DNA of 64,000 bases from Saprospiraceae bacterium UBA3362 (lineage in GTDB: Bacteria; Bacteroidota; Bacteroidia; Chitinophagales; Saprospiraceae): contig DEQQ01000095.1 in assembly GCA_002360455.1 (NCBI GenBank), positions 1-64,000 on the forward strand, read 5' to 3'. Position numbers and translations under genes: made by a program. Shown here in pieces: positions 1 to 8,021 of this stretch. The notes beneath the pieces are model-generated. The model did not search any database. It saw only the letters and a list, made by a program, of their open reading frames with translations, and was not told the DNA's origin. Each line of letters begins with the position of its first letter. Positions within the stretch are counted from its first letter, which is position 1.

Positions 1-207
1 TTTAAAACCTTAGAAGAAGTTGTAGAGCATTACAATAGTGGAATTGCCAATCATCCACAACTTGATAGAAATTTAAAAATTAATGGACAACCAAGACGCT
101 TGAATCTGAATGAGCAAGATAAAAAAGCTCTTGTAGCATTTCTCAAGACCTTGACAGATGAAACATTGGTAAAAGATGTAAAATTTTCAGATCCATTCCA
201 ACAATAA
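1..207 (+). CDS. Di-haem cytochrome c peroxidase (MauG/CcpA family), C-terminal end only
   Basis: The first 68 codons of the window are open and end at TAA. They match the tail of bacterial di-haem cytochrome c peroxidases: FKTLEEVVEHYNSG, then a short linker, then LNEQDKKALVAFLKTLTDE. In the family this segment follows the second haem and the HDGRF motif, which lie upstream of the window. Such proteins are periplasmic and reduce hydrogen peroxide or act as MauG-like oxidases. Only the C-terminus is present, so the haem sites cannot be checked. The call rests on this tail alone. Confidence 0.75.
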   Translation, partial: FKTLEEVVEHYNSGIANHPQLDRNLKINGQPRRLNLNEQDKKALVAFLKTLTDETLVKDVKFSDPFQQ

Positions 208-223
208 TCAAAATATTCATATA

Positions 224-682
224 ATTAAGATACAGACTCCATTTATTAGACTGATATTAGTTTCATTCTGTTTATTTATAAGTAGGACTATTATTATTGC
301 TCAAACTGCTCAATCAATGTGGCCTGCTTTGAGTAAACTGACTTATAAAAAAGAATACGATGAAATTTTAGGCTTAAAGGTGGATAGACCTATTTTTTCA
401 AAAGAAATAAAGGACTTGCAAGGCAAAGAAATCAGGCTAAAAGGATACATTATTCCTACTGACGGTTACAAAAGTCATACAGAATTTGTCTTTAGCGCAT
501 TTCCATACAGCAGCTGTTTTTTTTGTGGTCAAGCCGGACCAGAAACTGTAGTAGAGGTCAAAGCCAAAGAGCCTATACAATATACCAGTGAGCCTATCGA
601 AATTAAAGGTAAGCTCAAATTGAATAATATAGATGTCAATAGATTAATGTATTTATTGACTGATGCAGAAAGAATTAAGTAA
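224..682 (+). CDS. Small secreted protein with a CxxC motif (DUF3299-like), probable non-ATG start
   Basis: The first ATG in this frame is at 317, but the frame is open upstream and encodes a textbook signal peptide before it: basic start (IKIQ), hydrophobic stretch (LILVSFCLFIS), then IIIAQ as the likely cleavage region. The gene therefore probably starts at ATT 224 (or ATA 221), giving about 152 residues. The mature part contains LQGKEIRLKGYIIPTDG, a PYSSCFFCG motif with two cysteines, and EPIEIKGKLKLN near the end. This looks like a small beta-rich OB-like fold of the DUF3299 type; that family link is recalled, not tested. It follows the peroxidase gene by 16 bp, so the two are probably cotranscribed. 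Function unknown. Confidence 0.6.
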   Translation: MKIQTPFIRLILVSFCLFISRTIIIAQTAQSMWPALSKLTYKKEYDEILGLKVDRPIFSKEIKDLQGKEIRLKGYIIPTDGYKSHTEFVFSAFPYSSCFFCGQAGPETVVEVKAKEPIQYTSEPIEIKGKLKLNNIDVNRLMYLLTDAERIK

Positions 683-788
683 TTTTTTAAATCTTAGATT
701 GTTGGTGACCAATGATTTAAGTATTAGCTAAAAAAAATTATTAAAAATTAAGGCAATGACATAACTTTTTAACAATCATTGTCGTTTA

Positions 789-796
789 TACTTTTG
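789..796 (+). promoter_or_regulatory. Bacteroidota -7 box of a small RNA candidate
   Basis: TACTTTTG fits the TANNTTTG consensus. A TTTTT tract at 766-770 lies 18-19 bp upstream, where the -33 element belongs. No gene starts within 450 bp downstream, and a terminator follows after about 35 bp. Confidence 0.5.
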
Positions 797-802
797 AAAT
801 TT

Positions 803-866
803 AGGGTGTTCTCATAGTGTTATTATTAAGGAGGTCGAGCCGCTCGGGTTCGGCCTCTTTTTTTTT
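803..866 (+). ncRNA. Candidate small RNA of about 64 nt, ending in an intrinsic terminator
   Basis: The expected start lies about 7 nt after the -7 box at 789-796. The 3' half folds into an 11-bp helix (831-841 with 847-857, two G.U pairs, loop GCTCG) followed by nine Ts (858-866). There is no open frame. The unit lies alone between the gene ending at 682 and exbB at 1256. A plain terminator for the upstream gene is the main alternative, but the promoter match just before it and the 150-bp gap argue for an independent transcript. Confidence 0.45.
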
Positions 867-1255
867 AAAAGAAAATTGAGTGTGAACTAAGGATGAACTC
901 CATTATTATTTATTAATCTTGTTTTCATGAGATCTATTTTGCCAATAAGCCCGTTGCGAAAGAAAGGGTTTTAGCTTGTCAATATTAAGACTAAATATTA
1001 AAAAATTACCTAATATTTAAATTAATGTTTTTTAAATTTTTAAATGTTTTAAAAATTTAAATATTTATTTTTCAATTTTTACTCATTCAAAATTCACAAG
1101 TTTTTAACCAAAACGTTTTATCATTACGGGCTGAAAGCGTCTTTGAATAAAGCCAACAAAATTTTATTTTGTCAACTCTCAAGAAATTTTCAGTGATCAA
1201 AATTAAATTTTAAAACAAACATTATCAATTTTTAAACAACGGTAAAATCTGTCTT
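867..1255. other. AT-rich upstream region of the exbB operon
   Basis: No open frame or clear promoter box is visible. The region is very AT-rich with runs of A and T (about 1000-1090) and presumably holds the operon promoter. I see no Fur-like palindrome that I would defend. Confidence 0.4.
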
Positions 1256-2071
1256 ATGGGCAATCAAAACACATCCAACGCAAATAGCGGAAAGTTTAGC
1301 ACTATGTTTGCTAGTATCCTTATCCCGGTAGCATTAGCGGTGGGAATTTTAATTTACAAATTTGTTCTAGGAAATCCTGCACACTTTGAAGGTGGTGACC
1401 CTACCAAACATCCGCACCCGGGTGATTATTTGGGTATGATGTACAAAGGAGGAATTCTAGTACCCGTGCTTATGGCTCTTATGATTATTGTAATCTGTGT
1501 AGTTATCGAGCGATTTATTACACTAAGTGTAGCCAGCGGAAAAGGCTCTATTCCCGATTTCGTTAGAAAAGTTAAAGGACTATTGGATTCAGGAAATATT
1601 GACTCCGCCATTTCTGAATGTGATAAACAGAAAGGATCTGTTGCTAATGTAATTCGCGAAGGATTGCGAAAGTATAAAGAGGTAGAAAATAAAGCCGGGT
1701 TGGACAAAGACCAAAAGCTACTCTCTATCTCAAAAGAAATTGAAGAATCTACTTCTCTAGAACTTCCTATGTTGGAGAAGAATTTGGTTATTCTTGCAAC
1801 CATTTCATCCATAGCAACTTTGATGGGTCTTTTGGGTACGGTGTTCGGAATGATTCGTGCGTTCTCGGCGATTGCAACTGCAGGAGCTCCCGACGCTGTA
1901 GCTCTTTCTACCGGTATCTCTGAGGCTTTGATCAACACAGCATTGGGTATCTCTACTTCTGCTATTGCCATCATTTTCTATAATTACTTTACATCTAAAA
2001 TAGATGGTCTTACTTATGGTATAGATGAGGCAGGATTTTCAATTGCTCAAAATTTTGCTGCAAAGCATTAA
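1256..2071 (+). CDS. exbB: ExbB/TolQ/MotA-family proton channel subunit
   Basis: This 271-residue inner-membrane protein forms the proton channel that powers TonB-dependent uptake. Four membrane segments are visible, at about 14-36, 64-87, 177-205 and 222-245. The first is an extra N-terminal helix, common in bacteroidete homologues. The family hallmark lies in the third segment and following loop (TLMGLLGTVFGMIRAF), with the small-residue-rich fourth helix after it. It is the first gene of a six-gene run on the plus strand with exbD-like genes and tonB, gaps 0-104 bp. The TolQ/TolR role of this family in other bacteria is less likely, because tonB is in the same operon. Confidence 0.93.
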   Translation: MGNQNTSNANSGKFSTMFASILIPVALAVGILIYKFVLGNPAHFEGGDPTKHPHPGDYLGMMYKGGILVPVLMALMIIVICVVIERFITLSVASGKGSIPDFVRKVKGLLDSGNIDSAISECDKQKGSVANVIREGLRKYKEVENKAGLDKDQKLLSISKEIEESTSLELPMLEKNLVILATISSIATLMGLLGTVFGMIRAFSAIATAGAPDAVALSTGISEALINTALGISTSAIAIIFYNYFTSKIDGLTYGIDEAGFSIAQNFAAKH

Positions 2072-2103
2072 TTTACCTCATTGGTTAGATAAAAAACTAA
2101 ACT

Positions 2104-2709
2104 ATGCCAAAGGTTAAAATACCTCGCAAAAGTACCGCCATTGATATGACGGCCATGTGCGATGTGGCCTTCCTTCTGCTCACTTTCTTCATCTTAACTA
2201 CCAAGTTTAGACCGCAGGAAGCTGTACAGATTGATATTCCACCTTCCAAGTCTCAACTTCCTATTCCGGACAATGACATCATGATGTTTCAAATTGCTCA
2301 AGACGGAAGATTGTTTTTTGGATTGGATAAACAGGGAGACCGACTCGCACTGCTAAAAAGGATCAGCGACGAATACAAAATTCCGTTTACCCCAAAACAA
2401 CAAGATGCTTTTAGAACTTTGGAGATTTGGGGAATGGACATCAAATCATTACCGGAATTTTTAGATAAAGAAGCTAACGAACGTGCTGCGATTCAGCAAC
2501 CCGGACTGAAAATCGATACCACAGGAGGAGATACTCAAGTAGAAAATCTTATCCTATGGTCCAGACAACAAAATAATCTGTTGCGCATTGCCATCAAGGG
2601 AGATAAGGCAACAGAGTATAAAGCCTTTGATAAACTGATCCAGGCATTACAGAACAGGAAGGTAAATAAGTTCAATATTATTACTTCCGCAAGAGGAAAG
2701 CAAGAGTAA
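2104..2709 (+). CDS. ExbD/TolR family protein, first of three
   Basis: 201 residues with one N-terminal membrane helix (about 16-37) and a periplasmic domain. The helix carries the essential proton-path aspartate in the context IDMTAMCDVAFLLLTFF. The periplasmic part is longer than in E. coli ExbD (141 residues): it has an insertion of about 60 residues (roughly 90-145) before the usual C-terminal fold. It starts 32 bp after exbB. Together with the next two genes it forms a set of three divergent ExbD paralogues, which suggests a hetero-oligomeric ExbD complex or separate partners for one ExbB channel. Confidence 0.9.
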   Translation: MPKVKIPRKSTAIDMTAMCDVAFLLLTFFILTTKFRPQEAVQIDIPPSKSQLPIPDNDIMMFQIAQDGRLFFGLDKQGDRLALLKRISDEYKIPFTPKQQDAFRTLEIWGMDIKSLPEFLDKEANERAAIQQPGLKIDTTGGDTQVENLILWSRQQNNLLRIAIKGDKATEYKAFDKLIQALQNRKVNKFNIITSARGKQE

Positions 2710-2746
2710 TCTATTTTAAAAAGCAATATTCAAATAATATAGAATT

Positions 2747-3316
2747 ATGGCTGAAATGAATGTCCCCGAATCCGGGGCGAAGAAAGGCAAAAAGAAAGCG
2801 CGATCGAAAAAGATGTCCACACGCGTGGACCTTACAGCGATGGTGGATCTTGGGTTTTTGTTGATTACCTTTTTTATGTTGGCTACAACGTTCAATAAAC
2901 CAAAAACAATGGAAGTGAACAAACCAGCTAAAGATGAAGACAAAAAAGTAGAAGAACCGCCTATTAAAATGTCCAAAACTCTTACTCTCATGATGGGAGA
3001 TAATGACAAAGTGTACTGGTATGTTTCTCCGGATGAGATAGATGCTAATACACAGTTGGCCATGGATAGTGTAGATTATTCTCCCGCCGGACTTAGAAAA
3101 ATTGTACAGCGAAGACAACAAGAAGTACAAGCCCAATGGGGGAATAAAGATGATCTATTTGTTATGATCAAACCTCTTCCAAAATCTAAACTAAAAAATA
3201 CAGTAGATATGTTGGATGAGATGACCATCTTGGATGTAAAGCGTTATGCTATCCTAGAGCCTACAGATCCTGTAGATTCTTTGGTAGCTCTACAAATTCA
3301 CCAATCCAGAAAATAA
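2747..3316 (+). CDS. ExbD/TolR family protein, second of three
   Basis: 189 residues. A Lys-rich cytosolic N-terminus (KKGKKKARSKK) precedes the membrane helix, which holds the conserved Asp in VDLTAMVDLGFLLITFFML. After the helix comes a charged linker rich in Lys, Asp and Glu, then the periplasmic domain. The helix resembles the third paralogue far more than the first, so genes two and three look like a more recent duplication. It begins 37 bp after the first exbD gene. Confidence 0.9.
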   Translation: MAEMNVPESGAKKGKKKARSKKMSTRVDLTAMVDLGFLLITFFMLATTFNKPKTMEVNKPAKDEDKKVEEPPIKMSKTLTLMMGDNDKVYWYVSPDEIDANTQLAMDSVDYSPAGLRKIVQRRQQEVQAQWGNKDDLFVMIKPLPKSKLKNTVDMLDEMTILDVKRYAILEPTDPVDSLVALQIHQSRK

Positions 3317-3326
3317 ATTATTGTAG

Positions 3327-3346
3327 GGCTCTAAAAAGTTAGAGTC
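3327..3346 (+). promoter_or_regulatory. Intercistronic hairpin between the second and third exbD genes
   Basis: GGCTCTAA (3327-3334) pairs with TTAGAGTC (3339-3346) around a 4-nt loop and is followed by TCTTTTG. It is too weak for a strong terminator. In a 104-bp gap inside an otherwise tight operon it may attenuate transcription or mark an mRNA processing site. Confidence 0.35.
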
Positions 3347-3420
3347 TTTTGCACACATTGTGTTGTTGCCTGTCGTTTAGTTTTTAGAAAGCATTTATTC
3401 GTTTTTTAAAATCATAAACT

Positions 3421-3945
3421 ATGGCAGAAATGATCAACAGCTCGCTCCCAAAAGGCAAACACAGAAGATTAAATCGATCCTCAGCCGGAATTGATTTGAC
3501 CGCAATGGTTGATTTAGGATTTCTTTTGATTAGCTTTTTTATGTTATCCACAACAATGGAAAAACAAAATTGGCTGGAGGCTCAAACAGAAGCAAAGGAT
3601 TTGCAACGTACCATGGATCAAAATCCTTGGGATAAAATGCACCTTTTTCTGGATGATGATCAAACTGTTTATGTTCATCTTAGTAATTCTCAAACTAAGG
3701 AGAACAAAGAGTTTTCTGATTATCCTTTGAGTTCTCTCCAACTTAAAGCAGTGGTTCATCAATTCGTAAGTCAGTTCAATGAAAAATCAGAAACTAAGGC
3801 CAAAGTGTTTATCCACTCCGTTAAACATTCCAAGCTCAAAGATTTGGTTTTATTAATGGAATTGGTCAAAGCTGAAACCTCACAATTTGTGATCCAAAAA
3901 CCTAAAGCAGAGGCTCATCAAAAATTTTTAGAAAAATTGGAATAA
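3421..3945 (+). CDS. ExbD/TolR family protein, third of three
   Basis: 174 residues. The N-terminal basic segment is followed by a helix with the essential Asp in IDLTAMVDLGFLLISFFML, almost the same as in the preceding paralogue. The periplasmic domain has diverged (LKAVVHQFVSQFNEKSETKAKVFIHS). It is separated from the second paralogue by 104 bp containing a hairpin, and from tonB by 72 bp. All three paralogues keep the proton-carrying residue, so none is obviously inactive. Confidence 0.88.
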   Translation: MAEMINSSLPKGKHRRLNRSSAGIDLTAMVDLGFLLISFFMLSTTMEKQNWLEAQTEAKDLQRTMDQNPWDKMHLFLDDDQTVYVHLSNSQTKENKEFSDYPLSSLQLKAVVHQFVSQFNEKSETKAKVFIHSVKHSKLKDLVLLMELVKAETSQFVIQKPKAEAHQKFLEKLE

Positions 3946-4017
3946 TTCCTTTGTTTTTGATGTTTTAACTTTAAAACTGCTTGTATTTTATTTTAAATTC
4001 AAAAAACAAGAAGCTAA

Positions 4018-4839
4018 ATGGAAAACAATAAATTGGCAAATCTATCCATGGATGATATCATCTTTGAACAAAGAAATAAATCCTATGGTGCCTACTTATT
4101 GAGAAAAATTTACGATAAGAATATGACCCGCGGGGCTCTTATCGGAATCCTTCTCTTTGTCATAGGAATTTGCTCTCCTATGATTATTAAAATGGTCAAA
4201 GGTTGGCTGCCTGAGAAAAAAGAAGTCGAGGTTATGAAAGAAGTAGTCCTCGCAGATGCCCCACCTATTGACCCTAAGAAACCACCTCCGCCACCTCCAC
4301 CAAAAGTGGATCCTCCACCCATCAAAGACCAAATCAAATTCGTACCTCCCAAGGTAAAGAAAGATGAGGAAGTCAAAGAAGAGGAACCACCTCCGCCAAC
4401 TATCGAAGAGATTAAGGATAAAGAAATCGCAACAGAAACAAAGAAAGGTGAAGAAGGTGGTGTAGATGCATCACTGGTAGAACCTCCTCCACCTCCGGTT
4501 GTAGAAGAAAAACCTAAGGAAGAGGAAGTATTCAAATTCGTTGAGCAAATGCCCGAGTTCCCCGATGGACCGGCAGCGATGATGAAGTACATTCAAGCCA
4601 ATATGAAATATCCTGCCATTGCAAAGGAAAATGGAATAGAAGGAACTGTGGTCGTTAACTTCGAAGTAGCTCGCTCCGGAGATATCCAAAAAGTGAATGT
4701 GGTAAGAGGAATCGGCGGTGGTTGTGATGAAGAAGCGGTGAGAGTAGTCAAATCTATGCCAAATTGGAAGCCGGGTAAGCATAACGGGCAGGCTGTAAAG
4801 GTGAGCTTCAACCTTCCTATCAGATTCAAACTGGAGTAA
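4018..4839 (+). CDS. tonB: TonB energy transducer
   Basis: 273 residues. A cytosolic N-terminus is followed by a membrane anchor (about 38-60), a periplasm-spanning Pro/Glu/Lys-rich region (about 80-165, with runs of six to eight prolines) and a C-terminal TonB domain (about 172-273). The TonB domain contains YPAIAKENGIEGTVVVNFEV and ends in a beta strand (VSFNLPIRFKLE). TonB contacts the TonB box of outer-membrane receptors and passes on energy from ExbB/ExbD. A large glycine-rich frame on the opposite strand is only the reverse reading of the proline region. Its stop codon directly touches the start of the next gene. Confidence 0.95.
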   Translation: MENNKLANLSMDDIIFEQRNKSYGAYLLRKIYDKNMTRGALIGILLFVIGICSPMIIKMVKGWLPEKKEVEVMKEVVLADAPPIDPKKPPPPPPPKVDPPPIKDQIKFVPPKVKKDEEVKEEEPPPPTIEEIKDKEIATETKKGEEGGVDASLVEPPPPPVVEEKPKEEEVFKFVEQMPEFPDGPAAMMKYIQANMKYPAIAKENGIEGTVVVNFEVARSGDIQKVNVVRGIGGGCDEEAVRVVKSMPNWKPGKHNGQAVKVSFNLPIRFKLE

Positions 4840-5028
4840 ATGCAACATCAGATCAGAAAGTCATTCCTGATTTTATTGTCACTGGCTTATTGTTGTGTTG
4901 GTCTTTTTATTTTTTTCAAAGGCCCACTTCAAGAAAAGTTTTGGAATCAGATATTGGCAGCTCTGTTTATTGCATATGGACTATTTAGATTGTACCGAGC
5001 TTTAAGCTCAAACCAAGAGTCGCAATAA
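4840..5028 (+). CDS. Small two-helix membrane protein, last gene of the tonB operon
   Basis: 62 residues with two hydrophobic helices (about 8-27 and 36-54) and charged ends. The ATG follows the tonB stop with no gap, so it is almost surely translationally coupled and part of the operon. I do not recognise the family. By position it may be an accessory of the ExbB/ExbD/TonB motor, but this is inference. Confidence 0.65.
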   Translation: MQHQIRKSFLILLSLAYCCVGLFIFFKGPLQEKFWNQILAALFIAYGLFRLYRALSSNQESQ

Positions 5029-5187
5029 ATTAAGCCCATATTTTGATCATTGCGATTGGTTTATTCTTATGATGTAATTATCAGATCATTACAGAATGAC
5101 AAAGAATAAAATATCGACTTAACAAGAAATCGAACATCGGAAGCTGGATAACTAAATAAAAGTACCGCCTTTTTCGATCTAAAAAAT

Positions 5188-5229
5188 AAAACAAAAGGTC
5201 TCAGAAAATTTTCTGAGACCTTTTGTTTT
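5188..5229. terminator. Bidirectional terminator between the tonB operon and parE
   Basis: A perfect 21-bp inverted repeat with its centre between 5208 and 5209 (core GGTCTCAGAAAA and its complement), flanked by A and T runs so that each strand ends in Ts. It serves two convergent transcripts: the tonB operon (plus) and parE (minus). Confidence 0.9.
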
Positions 5230-5295
5230 GTTATAACGTCGATGAGAATCCTTAACATGGAAGAATGAACCGGAATCCAAACCGTCCATTGGAAT

Positions 5296-7197
5296 CTAAG
5301 CTTCAGCAACTTCTTCTTCCAATGCTCCTATCTCTATATCATCTGCAATGATTTGGTCTAAGTCAACTCTCAGTGAGGAGATGATAAATTCCTGGCGGTC
5401 TTGCGTATTTTTTCCCATATAATACTCCAATAGTTTTTCTATATGCGAGTCTTCACTGAGGATGACGGGATCCAGTTTGATATTGTCTCCAATAAAAGTT
5501 CCAAACTCTTCCGGACTAATTTCTCCCAACCCTTTGAATCTTGTAATTTCTGCTTTTCCTCTCAGTTTTTTAATCGCTTCTTGTTTTTCTTTTTCGTTAT
5601 AACAGTAAAAGGTTTGTTTTTTGTCTCTTACCCTGAATAAAGGAGTATCCAAAATATACAAATGACCGCCCCTCACCAAGTCCGGAAAAAATTGTAGGAA
5701 AAAGGTAAGCAGTAACAAGCGAATATGCATTCCATCTACATCCGCATCCGTTGCAATGACCACTTTATTAAATCTTAAATTTTCTATTCCATCTTCTATA
5801 TCCAATGCATGTTGCAGCAGATTCAATTCTTCATTTTCATAAACAATCTTTTTACTCATCCCAAAACAGTTGAGAGGTTTACCTCGTAAACTGAACACAG
5901 CCTGAGTTTCAACATTTCTTGATTTTGTGATGGAACCGCTTGCAGAATCTCCCTCAGTGATAAACAACATTGTGTGGTCGCGAATTTCCTGTTTTGCTTT
6001 ATTGTCCGTCAAATGAATCCGACAATCACGGAGTTTTTTATTGTGCAAATTGGCCTTTTTAGCTCGTTGATTTGCAAGTTTTTTTATTCCTGCAATCTCC
6101 TTTCGCTCTCTTTCTGATTGTAAAATTTTCCCCAGTAGCTCTTTTGCGGTTTCCGGATTTTTGTGCAAAAAATTGTCTAACTCTTTGCTGATGAAATCTA
6201 CAATCATAGACCTCAGAGAAGATCCTTCCGGAGCCGTTGTTGTGCTTCCAAGTTTGGTTTTGGTCTGTGACTCGAACACCGGCTCTTCTATTCTTACAGA
6301 AATTGCACCTATTATTCCGGTGTGAATATCTTTAGTATCAAAATCTTTTTTATAAAAATCACGAACAGTCTTGACAATGGCATCTCTAAAATAATTTAGA
6401 TGTGTTCCTCCCTGCGAAGTGAACTGCCCGTTGACAAAACTATAATATTGCTCACCATATTGAGTACCATGCGTAATCACCGCTTCAATATCTTCTCCCT
6501 TGAGATGGATAATAGGGTAGGATAAACTTTCACCATCAGTACGACGTTCGAGCATATCCCGCAGACCGTTTTTCGAAATATAAGTCTTGCCGTTGTAGTG
6601 AATTTTTAAACCTGCATTGAGGTAAGCATAATGCCAAATCCTGCTTTCGACAAATTCGTGCATGAACCTGTATTTCGGAAAAATTTTTGGATCCGGTTTG
6701 AATACAATGCTGGTTCCGTTTACATCATCCACTTTTCGCAACCGATGATCTTTGGTCAAATTTCCAAGCTCAAATTCGGCAGACTTTTCTTGCCCTTCTC
6801 TTATGGAAGACACTTTAAAATATTGTGACAAGGCATTGACCGCTTTGGTTCCCACACCATTTAGTCCAACGGATTTTTTAAATGCTTTGCTATCATATTT
6901 CCCTCCTGTGTTGATCTGCGAAACACAATCGATCACTTTGCCCAAAGGAATTCCTCTTCCATAATCCCTCACCGTAACTATTCCGTCTTGAATCTCAACC
7001 TCAATCTCTTTACCATAACCCATCACATACTCATCAATACAATTATCTACTACTTCTTTGAGAAGAATATAGATACCGTCATCTATACTTGAGCCGTCTC
7101 CCAGCTTCCCGATATACATCCCGGGCCGAAGTCTGATATGTTCTTTCCAGTCCAGAGAGCGTATCTGCTCTTCCGTATATTGATGATCTTGAGCCAT
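5296..7197 (-). CDS. parE: DNA topoisomerase IV subunit B (ParE type)
   Basis: 633 residues, the usual length of the bacteroidete ParE form. The N-terminal GHKL ATPase has VVDNCIDEYVMGYG, VRDYGRGIP and GLNGVGTKAVNALS. The Toprim domain has FITEGDSASGS and DADVDGMHIRLLLL, with the metal-binding acidic residues intact. The start (RLRPGMYIGKLGDGS, then YILLKEVVDN) fits ParE rather than GyrB, which normally reads HHLVYEVVDNSIDEA there. It decatenates chromosomes with ParC, which is not in the window. A -7 box lies 20 bp before the start. Confidence 0.9.
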   Translation of the reverse strand: MAQDHQYTEEQIRSLDWKEHIRLRPGMYIGKLGDGSSIDDGIYILLKEVVDNCIDEYVMGYGKEIEVEIQDGIVTVRDYGRGIPLGKVIDCVSQINTGGKYDSKAFKKSVGLNGVGTKAVNALSQYFKVSSIREGQEKSAEFELGNLTKDHRLRKVDDVNGTSIVFKPDPKIFPKYRFMHEFVESRIWHYAYLNAGLKIHYNGKTYISKNGLRDMLERRTDGESLSYPIIHLKGEDIEAVITHGTQYGEQYYSFVNGQFTSQGGTHLNYFRDAIVKTVRDFYKKDFDTKDIHTGIIGAISVRIEEPVFESQTKTKLGSTTTAPEGSSLRSMIVDFISKELDNFLHKNPETAKELLGKILQSERERKEIAGIKKLANQRAKKANLHNKKLRDCRIHLTDNKAKQEIRDHTMLFITEGDSASGSITKSRNVETQAVFSLRGKPLNCFGMSKKIVYENEELNLLQHALDIEDGIENLRFNKVVIATDADVDGMHIRLLLLTFFLQFFPDLVRGGHLYILDTPLFRVRDKKQTFYCYNEKEKQEAIKKLRGKAEITRFKGLGEISPEEFGTFIGDNIKLDPVILSEDSHIEKLLEYYMGKNTQDRQEFIISSLRVDLDQIIADDIEIGALEEEVAEA

Positions 7198-7216
7198 AAC
7201 TTAGAGTTTTGAACTG

Positions 7217-7224
7217 CAAAGATA
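7217..7224 (-). promoter_or_regulatory. -7 box of the parE promoter
   Basis: On the minus strand this reads TATCTTTG, a full match to TANNTTTG, 19 bp before the parE ATG. The -33 region is only weakly matched (TTAT). Confidence 0.6.
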
Positions 7225-7262
7225 AGACATATTAAGATTTTTTATAATAAGAAATAGAATTA

Positions 7263-7353
7263 GGGCATGCCCCCGCCAACGGGGTCGGGCTATCCGTTAC
7301 AAGTCCTCAGTCACTTCGTTCCTTCCGGTCTTTTCACTCCTATCCCTCATGCA
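7263..7353 (+). repeat. Structured interspersed element, copy A
   Basis: 91 bp starting GGGCATGCCCCC and ending CCCTCATGCA. GCATG near the 5' end pairs with CATGC at the 3' end. Just inside is a CCCCG/CGGGG hairpin followed by TCGGGC. Copy B at 37149 has the same length and differs at six positions, two of which restore the terminal stem. It lies between rnhA (stop 31 bp away) and the parE promoter. No open frame. I know of no name for the family. Confidence 0.75.
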
Positions 7354-7384
7354 CAAGAGAGTGGAAAGTTCATTTGTTATTTGC

Positions 7385-8014
7385 TTATTTTCTACCAAAA
7401 TCTGCGGGAATTTCTCCCCATTCCTCCGTATCCCATTTGCATATAGGATTGCTGTAGCTGTTGGAGTGAAGCCAATGTTGAGCCCTGACGAGGAGATCGC
7501 GGATTTCCAGATTGCTTGCATTAAACTCCAATTTGGTGTTGGCGGTTTTTCTTCTTATCCAGCTCAATGCGGTCTTGGAATCTGTGTATATAGCAGCTGT
7601 AGAATTACCGGCCTTCTTAAGTAAGGCAAGAGCATGTACGATAGCTAAAAATTCTCCAATATTATTGGTTCCGTTTTTCTTTGGTCCAATGTGAAATATC
7701 ACCATACCGGTAAACGGATCCACTCCTCTATATTCCATATCTCCGGGGTTTCCTGAGCAAGCTGCATCCACAGCAATGCTTCCTTGAGGAACTATGGTTT
7801 TCCAGTCTTTAAGCTTGTTTTTGGAGCTGCTTTTTGCATGGGAGGAATAACTTTGTCCATGGAATGCTTCTTCTGCCTCTTCCAAGCTTTCAAAAGACTT
7901 GTACTTGGCGTTGGGGTATGCTTTGATCTGAACCTGACAGTCTGTCCATGAACTAAAAATGCCTGTATTATGTCCTTCCCAAACTACATAATATTTTTGT
8001 TTTGATTTTGCCAT
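7385..8014 (-). CDS. rnhA: Ribonuclease HI with an N-terminal hybrid-binding domain
   Basis: 209 residues. The N-terminal 45 or so (YYVVWEGHNTGIFSSWTDC and KSFESLEEAEEAF) form the viroplasmin-like domain that binds RNA-DNA hybrids in eukaryote-type RNase H1. After a linker, the catalytic domain shows VDAACSGNPG, GEFLAIVHAL, YTDSKTALSWI and a final Asp in PADFG, so all four acidic residues are present. The enzyme removes RNA from RNA-DNA hybrids. It starts 7 bp after the end of the upstream propeller gene and is probably cotranscribed with it. Confidence 0.88.
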   Translation of the reverse strand: MAKSKQKYYVVWEGHNTGIFSSWTDCQVQIKAYPNAKYKSFESLEEAEEAFHGQSYSSHAKSSSKNKLKDWKTIVPQGSIAVDAACSGNPGDMEYRGVDPFTGMVIFHIGPKKNGTNNIGEFLAIVHALALLKKAGNSTAAIYTDSKTALSWIRRKTANTKLEFNASNLEIRDLLVRAQHWLHSNSYSNPICKWDTEEWGEIPADFGRK

Positions 8015-8021
8015 TGCGGTT

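Noticed and set aside
1426..1974. 182-residue minus-strand frame inside exbB
   Set aside because: Shadow of exbB; no start context, no motif.
4110..4592. Glycine- and serine-rich 160-residue frame on the minus strand inside tonB
   Set aside because: It is the reverse reading of the proline-rich tonB region; tonB itself is certain.
7297..7624. Small genes over repeat copy A and the end of rnhA (both strands)
   Set aside because: They overlap rnhA in other frames and run into the structured repeat; no family features.
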